Source of the DNA: an uncultured Lachnospiraceae bacterium
GTDB taxonomy: Bacteria > Bacillota > Clostridia > Lachnospirales > Lachnospiraceae
NCBI GenBank assembly: GCA_910589635.1
Contig: CAJUTD010000070.1
Location: forward strand, 1 to 15,055
Direction of reading: 5' to 3'
Length of the DNA stretch: 15,055 bases
The notes under the pieces were generated by a model, which saw nothing but the letters and a program-made list of their open reading frames with translations, was not told the DNA's origin and ran no database searches. Of the stretch, positions 7,338 through 14,615 are shown piece by piece. A program made the position numbers and the translations under genes. The stretch's first letter is position 1. Every line of letters starts with the position of its first letter.

Positions 7338-8234
7338 ATGCATACGCAGTTTTTCGGCAATTTTTTACTTAACAAAGGAGTTATTACTCCTGAACAGTTG
7401 GTAGATGCACTGAAAATTCAGGCAAGTACACACAAAAAACTTGGTACGCTTGCCATTCATTCCGGCTTCATGTCCGCAAGCGAAGTGGAGGATGTTTACA
7501 TTACCCAGACCCACTATGACAAATTATTCGGTGAGCTCGCAGTCAACCTCGGCTATCTGACGGAAGGCCAGGTAGATAATCTCTTGACCACCCAACTTCC
7601 TGACTATATGCTTTTAGGACAGATTTTGGTTGACAAAAACATTCTGACACATGTGGAACTTGAGAATTTAATTACAGAATATAAATCTGTCTATGAGATT
7701 TACGATCTGGAGTTGATTGCGGAACAACAAGAAATGGTAAATAAACTCCTCTCAGACTTTTATCTTCCGGAGGATCTACCCCATTCCGAGCACATTCTTT
7801 CTTATCTTACGCTCCTATTTAATAATTTGGTGCGCTTTATCGGGGAGGATTTCACTACTCTCAATGTCATGAATCTCTCGGAAGTTCCTACTAATTTTTG
7901 TATCTCTCAGGAAGTTGAGGGTTCCTTCTCTTTTCTGTCCGCCTTAGACATGGAACAGGAGACCGCAATCACATTTGCCAGCAGGTATGTCAATGATGAG
8001 TTTCAGGAGTTCGATGAGTATGTACGCGCCTCCATTGAAGATTTTCTTAACTTACATAATGGACTATATACCGTAAATATGTCTAACGATTTTTCTATGG
8101 AGCTGCAGCTGCTACCTCCGGCTCCTCATGAAAATATACTGTTGGAAACTGGATTTTCTTTCTACTTACTGCCTATAATGTATTCTTTTGGAACAATTAA
8201 TTTTCTGCTTTCCATTAAGAAAATGGAAGAATAG
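7338..8234 (+). CDS. Four 29-residue repeats plus CheX-like domain protein
   Basis: A 298-residue soluble protein with two parts. The N-terminal half has four repeats of a pattern like FGxxLvxxGxiTxxqLxxxLxxQ, starting at F6, L35, F64 and L93, exactly 29 residues apart. This pattern resembles the helical MshEN/GspE N-terminal class of domains, some of which bind c-di-GMP. The second half (about 145-298) has the size and helix-strand texture of CheX/CheC-type CheY-P phosphatases. In its second long helix, DFLNLHNG (235-242) resembles the CheX E-x-x-N...G signature with Asp for Glu. The domain calls are inferences from pattern and from the adjacent receiver gene. GGAGGGAG precedes the ATG by nine bases, overlapping the end of the receiver gene. 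A strong terminator follows the stop. Confidence 0.72.
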   Translation: MHTQFFGNFLLNKGVITPEQLVDALKIQASTHKKLGTLAIHSGFMSASEVEDVYITQTHYDKLFGELAVNLGYLTEGQVDNLLTTQLPDYMLLGQILVDKNILTHVELENLITEYKSVYEIYDLELIAEQQEMVNKLLSDFYLPEDLPHSEHILSYLTLLFNNLVRFIGEDFTTLNVMNLSEVPTNFCISQEVEGSFSFLSALDMEQETAITFASRYVNDEFQEFDEYVRASIEDFLNLHNGLYTVNMSNDFSMELQLLPPAPHENILLETGFSFYLLPIMYSFGTINFLLSIKKMEE

Positions 8235-8256
8235 TCCTATCGTTTAAAAAAGAACT

Positions 8257-8305
8257 AAAAGACAACGTAATGTTTGCTCTGTCATTCATTGCGCTGTCTT
8301 TTTTC
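8257..8305 (+). terminator. Intrinsic terminator of the receiver/CheX-like operon
   Basis: AAAAGACA (8257-8264) pairs with TGTCTTTT (8295-8302), and CGTAATG (8266-8272) with CATTGCG (8287-8293) including one G-T pair, around a 14-base loop. A run of six T ends the structure. It begins 23 bases after the stop codon at 8234. Confidence 0.85.
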
Positions 8306-8314
8306 TTCTATGAA

Positions 8315-8350
8315 GAAGACCTTGTCACGCTAAAGCGTGAAAGTGTCTTC
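8315..8350. repeat. Imperfect 36-base inverted repeat between two terminators
   Basis: Outer arms GAAGAC (8315-8320) and GTCTTC (8345-8350) and inner arms TCACGCT (8325-8331) and AGCGTGA (8334-8340) are perfectly complementary. Four-base segments between them pair poorly, and the inner loop is only AA. No T-run follows on either strand. It lies between the plus-strand terminator at 8257 and the thrC terminator at 8376. Its role is unknown. Confidence 0.6.
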
Positions 8351-8375
8351 GAATAATAAAGCGTCTCTCTATAGT

Positions 8376-8421
8376 AGAAAAGTAATGCCTTTCTGTATTC
8401 GACAAATGAAACAGAAAGGCA
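8376..8421 (-). terminator. Intrinsic terminator of thrC
   Basis: TGCCTTTCTGT (8386-8396) pairs perfectly with ACAGAAAGGCA (8411-8421): 11 bp around a 14-base loop. Read on the minus strand it begins 20 bases after the thrC stop and is followed by a T-rich stretch (TTACTTTTC). Confidence 0.8.
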
Positions 8422-8441
8422 CCACAAATCATTTTTATTTT

Positions 8442-9926
8442 CTACACTGCTAAAAACTTCTTTACAACAGACTCCATCTCCCCTACTTCACATACCGTCT
8501 TATGTAACACCGGCGCTGTACGAATGTCCTCAATTGCCTGCGGAACCTTCACTTTAGACAGAGCTTCTAACTCATCAACTAACTCAAAATCCGGCCTGCT
8601 GTCATATTTCCCATCAATCGCCGTCATGACGCTTCTGGTAAATTTGTAAGGACTGGCCGTGGAAGCAATGACCGTCTTTGCCGTATCGCCTGACTCTTTC
8701 CGGTACTTCTTATAGACAACTGCCGCCACTGCTGTGTGTGTGTCGATCACATATCCTGTCTCTTCATATATTTCCCTGATTACAGCGGCTGTCTCTGCCT
8801 CACTGGCATAATTGCCATAGAAAGACGTAAGCTGTGCCTGCATCTCCTCTGTTATCGTGTACTTTCCTTGCTCTTGCAGAGATTTCATAAGCTCCCGGTT
8901 TTTATCATCATTATCCCCTGCAATGCGGTAAATCAACCGCTCCAAGTTGCTGGAAATCAATATGTCCATAGACGGGGAGGAGGTCAGTATAAATTCTCTG
9001 TTTTTATCATAAGTACCTGTAGTGAAGAAATCATACAACACCTTGTTCTCATTGGATGCGCAGATTAATTTCCCAATCGGTAATCCCATATTCTTAGCAT
9101 AAAACGCAGCAAGAATATTGCCAAAGTTACCAGTGGGCACTACCACATTCATCTTCTCTCCGTTTTCGATTTCTCCTGCCTTAACCATCTTGGCATACGC
9201 ATAAACATAATACACTATCTGGGGGACTAAACGTCCGATATTGATAGAGTTTGCAGAGGAAAATTGGTAACCTTTCCCTGCCAGCTCCTCTGCCAGCGCC
9301 GAATCTGAAAACATCTTCTTTACCCCTGTCTGCGCCTCGTCAAAATTGCCGTTAATACCCACGACAAACGTATTATCTCCCTTCTGCGTCACCATCTGTT
9401 TCTGCTGGATAGGACTTACGCCGTCCTTCGGATAAAAAACAATTATTTTCGTCCCTTCTACGCCTGCAAAGCCCGCCAAAGCTGCTTTCCCCGTATCGCC
9501 TGAGGTTGCCGTCAGAATCACAATATCATTAGTGACATGGTTCTTCCTTGCCGCCGTTATTAAGAGATGCGGCAATATAGAAAGCGCCATATCCTTAAAT
9601 GCTATGGTAGCCCCATGAAAGAGCTCAAGGTAAGAGACATCCTGCGCCTTTACCAGGGGAGCAATCTCACCTGTGTCAAACTTCTCATCATATGCATTTT
9701 CAATGCATATTTTGAGCTCTTCCTCCGTATAATCAGTAAGGAACAATTTCATTACCTCATACGCTGTTTCCTGGTATGTCATGTCTGCAAACTTTTCCAC
9801 CGCAACATCTAATGCCGGAATCTGTTCCGGTACAAACAAACCGCCGTTTTCTGCCAACCCTTTCAATACCGCCTGGGAGGCCGTAACCTTTTCCTCTGAA
9901 TTTCTCGTACTAACATATAACATCAT
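8442..9926 (-). CDS. thrC: Threonine synthase
   Basis: A 494-residue PLP enzyme that converts O-phospho-L-homoserine to L-threonine, the last step of threonine synthesis. The N-terminus (YVSTRNS, then GLAENGGLFVPE) is typical. ELFHGATIAFKDMAL contains the PLP-binding lysine K111. TATSGDTGKAAL lies downstream, and VPTGNFGNILAAFYAKNMG forms the cofactor phosphate loop. Length matches the longer class of threonine synthases (about 490-500), as in many clostridia, rather than the 350-residue class. Two ATGs are adjacent; AAGG lies nine bases before the first. It is monocistronic here: a consensus promoter upstream, a terminator downstream, and no hom or thrB neighbour. Confidence 0.97.
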   Translation of the reverse strand: MMLYVSTRNSEEKVTASQAVLKGLAENGGLFVPEQIPALDVAVEKFADMTYQETAYEVMKLFLTDYTEEELKICIENAYDEKFDTGEIAPLVKAQDVSYLELFHGATIAFKDMALSILPHLLITAARKNHVTNDIVILTATSGDTGKAALAGFAGVEGTKIIVFYPKDGVSPIQQKQMVTQKGDNTFVVGINGNFDEAQTGVKKMFSDSALAEELAGKGYQFSSANSINIGRLVPQIVYYVYAYAKMVKAGEIENGEKMNVVVPTGNFGNILAAFYAKNMGLPIGKLICASNENKVLYDFFTTGTYDKNREFILTSSPSMDILISSNLERLIYRIAGDNDDKNRELMKSLQEQGKYTITEEMQAQLTSFYGNYASEAETAAVIREIYEETGYVIDTHTAVAAVVYKKYRKESGDTAKTVIASTASPYKFTRSVMTAIDGKYDSRPDFELVDELEALSKVKVPQAIEDIRTAPVLHKTVCEVGEMESVVKKFLAV

Positions 9927-9956
9927 TCATTCCATCCTTTGCTTCTGTCATTTTTC

Positions 9957-9995
9957 TAAAAAATGAGGCATCCCTGATTCGGGACACCCCTCATT
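9957..9995 (-). terminator. Intrinsic terminator after the SleB-type hydrolase gene, overlapping the thrC promoter
   Basis: On the minus strand, AATGAGG (9989-9995) pairs with CCTCATT (9962-9968), and TCCC with GGGA further in, followed by six T (9958-9963). It would stop transcripts arriving from the hydrolase gene. The ascending arm overlaps the thrC -10, so RNA started at that promoter lacks most of this arm. On the plus strand the same stem is followed by a nine-T run, but no plus-strand gene enters it. Confidence 0.7.
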
Positions 9996-10027
9996 ATAGA
10001 AGTTTTTTTTTGCCCTGTCAACAGGGC
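9993..10027 (-). promoter_or_regulatory. Consensus promoter of thrC with palindrome at the -35
   Basis: On the minus strand, perfect TTGACA (10016-10021), a 17-base spacer containing nine A, and perfect TATAAT (9993-9998) predict a start near 9986, giving thrC a leader of about 60 bases. The -35 sits at the centre of a 16-base perfect inverted repeat, GCCCTGTTGACAGGGC (10012-10027), which could be an operator. Confidence 0.85.
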
Positions 10028-10053
10028 TTCTACGCAAGCGCATAAAACAACTA

Positions 10054-10857
10054 CTACGGCAACGTATAAAACTCATGTCCACCATGCGCAAACAGCCACT
10101 TTAGGTTCCGGTCAAACCACGCCATATCATTGGGATTTGCTTTACTGCGCGCGGAGAAGAACAATGCACCTTGAGATATATCCTCCCCATACAATGCCTG
10201 CTCTACCGCGGTAATCGTATCTGATGTTACTGTAACCGAATAGTACCGTCCATCGACTGTAGGGGAGAACTGCGGCCTGCCTCCGTTACGCTCAAAGACA
10301 ACATCGTAAACCGAAGATGCAAAATTTCCAGAAAGCACACGATTTAGAACTACCTCTGCCACGAGAATTTTCCCCTGCGTGTCCTCTCCTCCCGCTTCTG
10401 CCTGCACAATCCTACACAATGCATTATAATCTTCCTCTGCTATTGTAATATCTCCATAAGGATTGATTGGCGCTTTGGGCATTTCACTGTGCGCCGCTGG
10501 CGCAATCTGGGCACAAACCGCCTCCACCTCTCGTTTAGAAATTTCCGCTTTTACTCCTTCTTTGACATGGCTTGGAGTTATTTCCAAAAAATCCCTACAT
10601 GTCAGCCCCAGGCCGCCCTCCAATATATGTGCTGCCCGGGGTTCTTCCCTTTTCAGCTTTTCTTCTATATCCATTAAAGCCGCCGGCTTCGATTCCACCG
10701 TATCCTTCCCTCTGCCATAGGCATTCTGCCCATTTAGAAACACCAGTGTAAACACTGTAAATCCAGAAGCAAGAACAGCACAAGCTCTATATAACCTCTT
10801 TGCTATGCCCTTCATGCAAGAATACGCATTTTTAAACAGTTTTTGAATTATCAACAT
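10054..10857 (-). CDS. SleB-type cell wall hydrolase
   Basis: A 267-residue exported or membrane-anchored muralytic enzyme of the Hydrolase_2 (SleB/CwlJ) family. SleB-type enzymes are lytic transglycosylases acting on spore cortex or vegetative wall. A single hydrophobic segment (about 25-42) follows a basic N-terminus, either an uncleaved anchor or a signal peptide. A linker region spans 50-135. The catalytic domain is about 140-267: RIVQAEAGGED with the likely catalytic Glu at E154, then QGKILVAEVVLNRVLSG, RPQFSPTVDG, EQALYGED, ALFFSARSKANP and the terminal GGHEFY. The N-terminal peptidoglycan-binding repeats of Bacillus SleB are absent. The start has AAAGG nine bases upstream. A stem-loop terminator lies downstream, and the next gene upstream is divergent, so it is monocistronic. 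Whether it acts in germination or growth cannot be told. Confidence 0.88.
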   Translation of the reverse strand: MLIIQKLFKNAYSCMKGIAKRLYRACAVLASGFTVFTLVFLNGQNAYGRGKDTVESKPAALMDIEEKLKREEPRAAHILEGGLGLTCRDFLEITPSHVKEGVKAEISKREVEAVCAQIAPAAHSEMPKAPINPYGDITIAEEDYNALCRIVQAEAGGEDTQGKILVAEVVLNRVLSGNFASSVYDVVFERNGGRPQFSPTVDGRYYSVTVTSDTITAVEQALYGEDISQGALFFSARSKANPNDMAWFDRNLKWLFAHGGHEFYTLP

Positions 10858-10883
10858 AATTGTTTTCCTTTCCTGTTTTTTAT

Positions 10884-10912
10884 GATATACTTATTTCGTA
10901 GATTTCATACAA
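10884..10912 (-). promoter_or_regulatory. Weak candidate promoter of the SleB-type gene
   Basis: On the minus strand, TTGTAT (10907-10912), 17 bases and TATATC (10884-10889) precede the hydrolase start by about 27 bases. The match is only moderate. A 6-bp inverted repeat, TTTCAT (10903-10908) and ATGAAA (10920-10925), overlaps the -35 and may serve the divergent gene too. Confidence 0.3.
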
Positions 10913-10944
10913 AAAATACATGAAAACATCACAGGGAGGGGCTT

Positions 10945-11748
10945 ATGCTGCCAGGCGCATATCTTGCTTTCAAAAAAAACAAAACAGCCTATTACCGTTC
11001 CGGCATTACCTTTCAGAACAAACACATTTCCCTTGGCAGTTTCGCATCAGAGCAGGATGCTCATCAAGCCTACATAGAAGCCTCGCATTTACTCTCCGAT
11101 TTCTCCACAACCATTGACAACATTTTCTTACTACCGACTATTCTAAGTTTTGGCAAGGCGATTTCTTTGCTGAATTTTAGGGATAACCATATATATTTTA
11201 AAAATCCTATTTATTTGAGGAATAATTATTTTGTCTATTATCTTTCCCCATCTGAGGAATTAAAATTTGATATTGACGATCTTTTTTATTATTCCAGCCA
11301 TAAAATCATGCGCCGCCAGGGACATCTCTTCGTCAACGACTACGGTATGCAGATTAATATTCTTTCCCGCTATGGCATCAAGAATTATGCCGTTCCCGGG
11401 CGCGATTACTACTTTGCCAACGAAGATCCCTGGGATTTACGCTATTCTAATATTATTATAGTCAACCGCTATTACGGCGTGACAAAAATAACCTCGCACG
11501 GCGCCAGCAGTTATAAAGTTCAAATTCATATCAATGGAAATTATACAGTAGGAACCTACCTGTCAGAAGAAGAAGCGGCAATTGCTTACAATAAAGCCGT
11601 AGATTTGGCAAAAAAATCCGGCATCACTAAAAATTACCAGACTAATTATCTCGAAAATTATTCACCCCGGGAATATGCAGACACTTACAGCCATATCAAG
11701 ATTTCCCCAAAATACCTCTGTTATTTAAAGGGGCTTTCGGCGAAATAA
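10945..11748 (+). CDS. AP2-like domain protein with decayed HNH-like core
   Basis: A 267-residue protein. Its C-terminal part (about 177-225: YGVTKI..., YKVQIHINGNYTVGTYLSE, EEEAAIAYNKAVDLA) has the AP2 pattern of three strands and a helix, with the typical LGxF/VGTY then EEAAxAY signature. A second, weaker copy seems to lie at 17-52 (ITFQNKHISLGSFAS, then QDAHQAYIEAS). The core between them recalls HNH homing endonucleases: YYFANEDPWDLRYSNI (155-170) lines up with the family's VDHINGD-x-LDNRxSNL block. The DH pair there is replaced by YF, and the earlier LHR-type His reads LSR (140-142). Nuclease activity is therefore unlikely, and a DNA-binding regulator is possible (inference). GGAGG lies five bases before the ATG. 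It is divergent from the SleB-type gene and convergent with leuD. I give no gene name. Confidence 0.68.
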   Translation: MLPGAYLAFKKNKTAYYRSGITFQNKHISLGSFASEQDAHQAYIEASHLLSDFSTTIDNIFLLPTILSFGKAISLLNFRDNHIYFKNPIYLRNNYFVYYLSPSEELKFDIDDLFYYSSHKIMRRQGHLFVNDYGMQINILSRYGIKNYAVPGRDYYFANEDPWDLRYSNIIIVNRYYGVTKITSHGASSYKVQIHINGNYTVGTYLSEEEAAIAYNKAVDLAKKSGITKNYQTNYLENYSPREYADTYSHIKISPKYLCYLKGLSAK

Positions 11749-11763
11749 CCTTGCCAAAGCCCC
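11730..11763. terminator. Probable bidirectional terminator between the AP2-like gene and leuD
   Basis: GGGGCTTT (11730-11737) pairs perfectly with AAAGCCCC (11756-11763), extended by GGC/GCC past a one-base bulge. The stem overlaps the last codons and stop of the plus-strand gene and ends seven bases before the leuD stop. The flanking T-runs are modest on both strands, so efficiency is uncertain. Confidence 0.65.
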
Positions 11764-11770
11764 ATATTGT

Positions 11771-12259
11771 CTACTGTTTCTTATTAATATAGTTGATTAA
11801 CCCTTCCGATTTGATAATCTTTTGCATAAATTCCGGGAATGCCTGTCCCTGGAATGTCAGACCTTTTGTCTTATTCGTGATAATTCCACTGTCGAAATCT
11901 ACTTCGACCTCGTCTCCTGCCTCAATGCCCTTTGCCGCCTCCGGGCATTCAATGATAGGAAGACCAATATTAATGGCATTGCGGTAGAAAATTCTGGCAA
12001 ACGTCTCTGCAATTACGCAGCTCACGCCTGCGGCCTTGATGGCAATTGGCGCATGTTCTCTGGACGAACCACAGCCAAAGTTCTTGTCTGCGACAATCAA
12101 GTCTCCTGCTTTAACCTTATTAACAAAGTCTTTGTCGATATCCTCCATACAATGTTCTGCCAATTCTTTGGGATCGGAAGAATTCAGATATCTTGCGGGA
12201 ATGATTACATCGGTATCTACATTGTCTCCATATTTAAAAACAGTTCCACTAGCTTTCAT
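11771..12259 (-). CDS. leuD: 3-isopropylmalate dehydratase, small subunit
   Basis: A 162-residue swivel subunit that pairs with LeuC to isomerise 2-isopropylmalate to 3-isopropylmalate in leucine synthesis. Family motifs are YGDNVDTDVIIPARYL (10-25), NFGCGSSREHAP (60-71) and the RNAINIGLP substrate loop (93-101). The length matches the short LeuD class paired with about 420-residue LeuC proteins, not the roughly 200-residue enterobacterial form. The start is fixed by AGGAGG seven bases upstream; this site includes the last base of the leuC stop codon (TAGGAGG), so the two subunits are translated together, with only 11 bases between them. LeuC/D-type pairs can also act on other 2-hydroxyacids (for example citramalate or homoaconitate), so specificity is inferred. 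Confidence 0.96.
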   Translation of the reverse strand: MKASGTVFKYGDNVDTDVIIPARYLNSSDPKELAEHCMEDIDKDFVNKVKAGDLIVADKNFGCGSSREHAPIAIKAAGVSCVIAETFARIFYRNAINIGLPIIECPEAAKGIEAGDEVEVDFDSGIITNKTKGLTFQGQAFPEFMQKIIKSEGLINYINKKQ

Positions 12260-12270
12260 GACTCATCCTC

Positions 12271-13527
12271 CTATTCTTCAGGCGCTGATATCTTACCGGT
12301 AATCGCGCTGGCTGCCGCTACTGCCGGGCTTGCAAGGTATACTTCAGACTCCACATGGCCCATCCGTCCTACGAAATTGCGGTTGGTGGTGGAAACACAG
12401 CGTTCACCCTCTGCCAAAATACCCATATAACCGCCCAGACATGGTCCACAGGTCGGCGTACTCACAATCGCCCCTGCCTCTATAAAAGTTCGCAACAGCC
12501 CTTCCTCCATGGCTTCCAGATAAATTCGCTGAGTTGCCGGGATTACGATACAACGAATGCCTTTTGCTACTTTCTTGCCCTTCATCACTTCTGCTGCCGT
12601 CCTCAGGTCATCCAGGCGCCCATTCGTACAGGAACCGATAACTACCTGGTCTATCTTCACATCACCGACTTCGTCAATCTTCCTCGTATTCTCGGGCAAA
12701 TGCGGAAATGACACCGTCGACTTTAAGGTACTGAGGTCAATCGTATATTCTTCATCATATTCCGCATCTTCATCCGCCTCATAAATCTTATATGGACGTT
12801 GAGAATGTTCTTTCATATAGCTCTCTGCAAGCGTATCTACCGGGAAAATGCCATTTTTAGCTCCAGCCTCAATCGCCATATTGGCAATTGTAAAACGGTC
12901 ATCCATAGAGAGATTGGCAATTCCTTCACCAGCAAACTCCAAAGACTTATAAAGAGCCCCATCCACGCCAATCATCCCAATAATATGCAGAATTACATCT
13001 TTACCGCTGACCCATTTCGATGGTTTTCCGACAATATGAAACTTAATCGCAGAGGGAACCTTAAACCATGCCTTGCCGGTCGCCATTCCTGCCGCCATAT
13101 CCGTACTTCCCACGCCTGTAGAAAATGCCCCTAACGCACCGTAAGTGCAGGTATGGGAGTCCGCACCGATAATTACATCTCCTGCCACGGTAAGCCCTTG
13201 TTCCGGAAGCAATGCATGTTCAATTCCCATTTCTCCCACATCAAAATAGTTTGAAATCTCATGTTTGGCTGCAAATTCACGAACACATTTGCAATGCTGT
13301 GCCGATTTAATATCTTTATTCGGCGCAAAATGATCCATAACCAGGGCAATTTTATCCTTGTGGAACACCCCCTCGGCGGTGAATTTATCCATCTCATGAA
13401 TTGCCACGGGCGAGGTAATGTCATTTCCCAAAACAAGATCCAAATCTGCTTCGATTAACTGTCCTGCTTTCACTTCTGAAAGTCCCGCCGCTGCGGCAAG
13501 GATTTTCTGTGTCATTGTCATTCCCAT
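12271..13527 (-). CDS. leuC: 3-isopropylmalate dehydratase, large subunit
   Basis: A 418-residue aconitase-superfamily subunit carrying a [4Fe-4S] cluster. Ligands are C300 in VIGSCTNGR and C360 and C363 in PTCGPCLGG. Other family blocks are MDHFAPNKD (64-72), GADSHTCTYGALGAF (121-135) and FVGRMGH (386-392). At this length it is the HacA/LeuC2 class of archaea, clostridia and relatives; the enterobacterial form has about 466 residues. The ATG at 13527 has AAGGAGG eight bases upstream and is chosen over later in-frame ATGs at residues 3 and 5. It leads leuD in a two-gene operon. leuA and leuB are not in the window. A divergent LysR gene 150 bases away is the likely regulator (inference from arrangement). 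Confidence 0.96.
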   Translation of the reverse strand: MGMTMTQKILAAAAGLSEVKAGQLIEADLDLVLGNDITSPVAIHEMDKFTAEGVFHKDKIALVMDHFAPNKDIKSAQHCKCVREFAAKHEISNYFDVGEMGIEHALLPEQGLTVAGDVIIGADSHTCTYGALGAFSTGVGSTDMAAGMATGKAWFKVPSAIKFHIVGKPSKWVSGKDVILHIIGMIGVDGALYKSLEFAGEGIANLSMDDRFTIANMAIEAGAKNGIFPVDTLAESYMKEHSQRPYKIYEADEDAEYDEEYTIDLSTLKSTVSFPHLPENTRKIDEVGDVKIDQVVIGSCTNGRLDDLRTAAEVMKGKKVAKGIRCIVIPATQRIYLEAMEEGLLRTFIEAGAIVSTPTCGPCLGGYMGILAEGERCVSTTNRNFVGRMGHVESEVYLASPAVAAASAITGKISAPEE

Positions 13528-13575
13528 ATTTCAATCCTCCTTTTCTTTTCTACTTGCTATTCTAACATATGACGT

Positions 13576-13633
13576 AGTATAATAGAAATACATAATAAAT
13601 ATAATCATTATAATTTATAGTTATAATTTAATA
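13576..13633. promoter_or_regulatory. AT-rich control region between leuC and the LysR gene
   Basis: For leuC, a minus-strand TATACT (13576-13581) with only a weak -35 fits an activator-dependent promoter. ATAATCATTAT (13601-13611) is a perfect palindrome. TTATAATTTA occurs twice, at 13608-13617 and 13621-13630, 13 bases apart. The stretch is nearly all A and T, so chance similarity is a real worry, but the place between a LysR gene and its presumed target is where an operator is expected. Confidence 0.4.
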
Positions 13634-13677
13634 ATAAAGCATAGCTGTACAGCACAGTTATAAAAAAGGAGTATCAC

Positions 13678-14571
13678 ATGGAGCAAAACCTTTCCTCTTA
13701 CCGTATCTTTTATGCTGTTGCAAACAACGGAAACATATCTCGGGCAGCCAAAGAATTGTACATCAGCCAGCCCGCCATCAGCAAATCTATCCAAAAATTG
13801 GAAGAAAACCTGGGTGTTAAACTCTTTGTACGCAGCTCTCGCGGTGTAACATTGACCCCCGAAGGAGAACTGCTTTACACACACGTTAAATCTGCGTTCG
13901 AGACCTTGACAATCGGAGAAGACAGGCTACGCCGTTCTATCGCATTAGGTATCGGCAATCTTACCATCGGCGCCAGCTCTACGCTCTGCAAATATGTCCT
14001 GCTGCCCTACCTGAAAGACTTTATTAAGGAATATCCACACATCAACATTTCCATTGCCTGCCACTCCACCAACCATACACTTAAACTCTTAGAAGACAGC
14101 AAGCTTGACATTGGACTTGTGGGCAAACCTGAGAACCTCAAAAATATGGATTTCTACCCATTACACGAAATTGAAGATATATTCGTTACAACTCATGACT
14201 ACCTCCACAATCTACAAGTTCGAGGCGTAAAACGGCAACATATCTTTCAAAGCTCTACACTCCTGCTGTTAGATAGAGAAAATATCACACGCCAATACAT
14301 TGACAGTTACTTTCATGACAATCATATTCTTTTACATAATATCATCGAAGTTTCTAATATGGATTTATTGATTGAAATGTCAAAAACAAGCCTAGGCATT
14401 GGCTGTGTCATCCGGGATTTTGTCAAAACCGAACTACAGGCTGGAACTCTGACAGAAATTCCCCTGAAACACCCCATCCGCAAACGTGAGATTGGCTTTG
14501 CTTATAATAAAAACACGAAAATATCAAAATCTTTGAAACACTTTATTGAATTTTATGAGAAATATCAGTAG
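13678..14571 (+). CDS. LysR-family transcriptional regulator
   Basis: A 297-residue protein of standard LysR length. The winged helix-turn-helix is residues 5-62, with FYAVANNGNISRAAKELYISQ, then QPAISKSIQKLEENLG as the recognition helix and the wing LFVRSSRGVTLTPEGE. A linker helix and the two-lobed effector-binding domain (about 90-297) follow. The start has AAGGAG six bases upstream. It is divergent from leuCD across 150 AT-rich bases, the classical layout for a LysR regulator and its target, so control of leuCD by a leucine-pathway intermediate is a fair inference. The effector cannot be read from the sequence. The next gene is convergent; I found no clear terminator after the stop. Confidence 0.93.
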   Translation: MEQNLSSYRIFYAVANNGNISRAAKELYISQPAISKSIQKLEENLGVKLFVRSSRGVTLTPEGELLYTHVKSAFETLTIGEDRLRRSIALGIGNLTIGASSTLCKYVLLPYLKDFIKEYPHINISIACHSTNHTLKLLEDSKLDIGLVGKPENLKNMDFYPLHEIEDIFVTTHDYLHNLQVRGVKRQHIFQSSTLLLLDRENITRQYIDSYFHDNHILLHNIIEVSNMDLLIEMSKTSLGIGCVIRDFVKTELQAGTLTEIPLKHPIRKREIGFAYNKNTKISKSLKHFIEFYEKYQ

Positions 14572-14615
14572 ATGCTGTCCCTAAAGTTCTGGACTCCATT
14601 TGTGAGAACAGCCAA

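Noticed and set aside
11822..12430. 202-codon plus-strand open frame opposite leuD and leuC
   Set aside because: It is antisense to two genes with intact catalytic motifs; the composition is that of a shadow frame.
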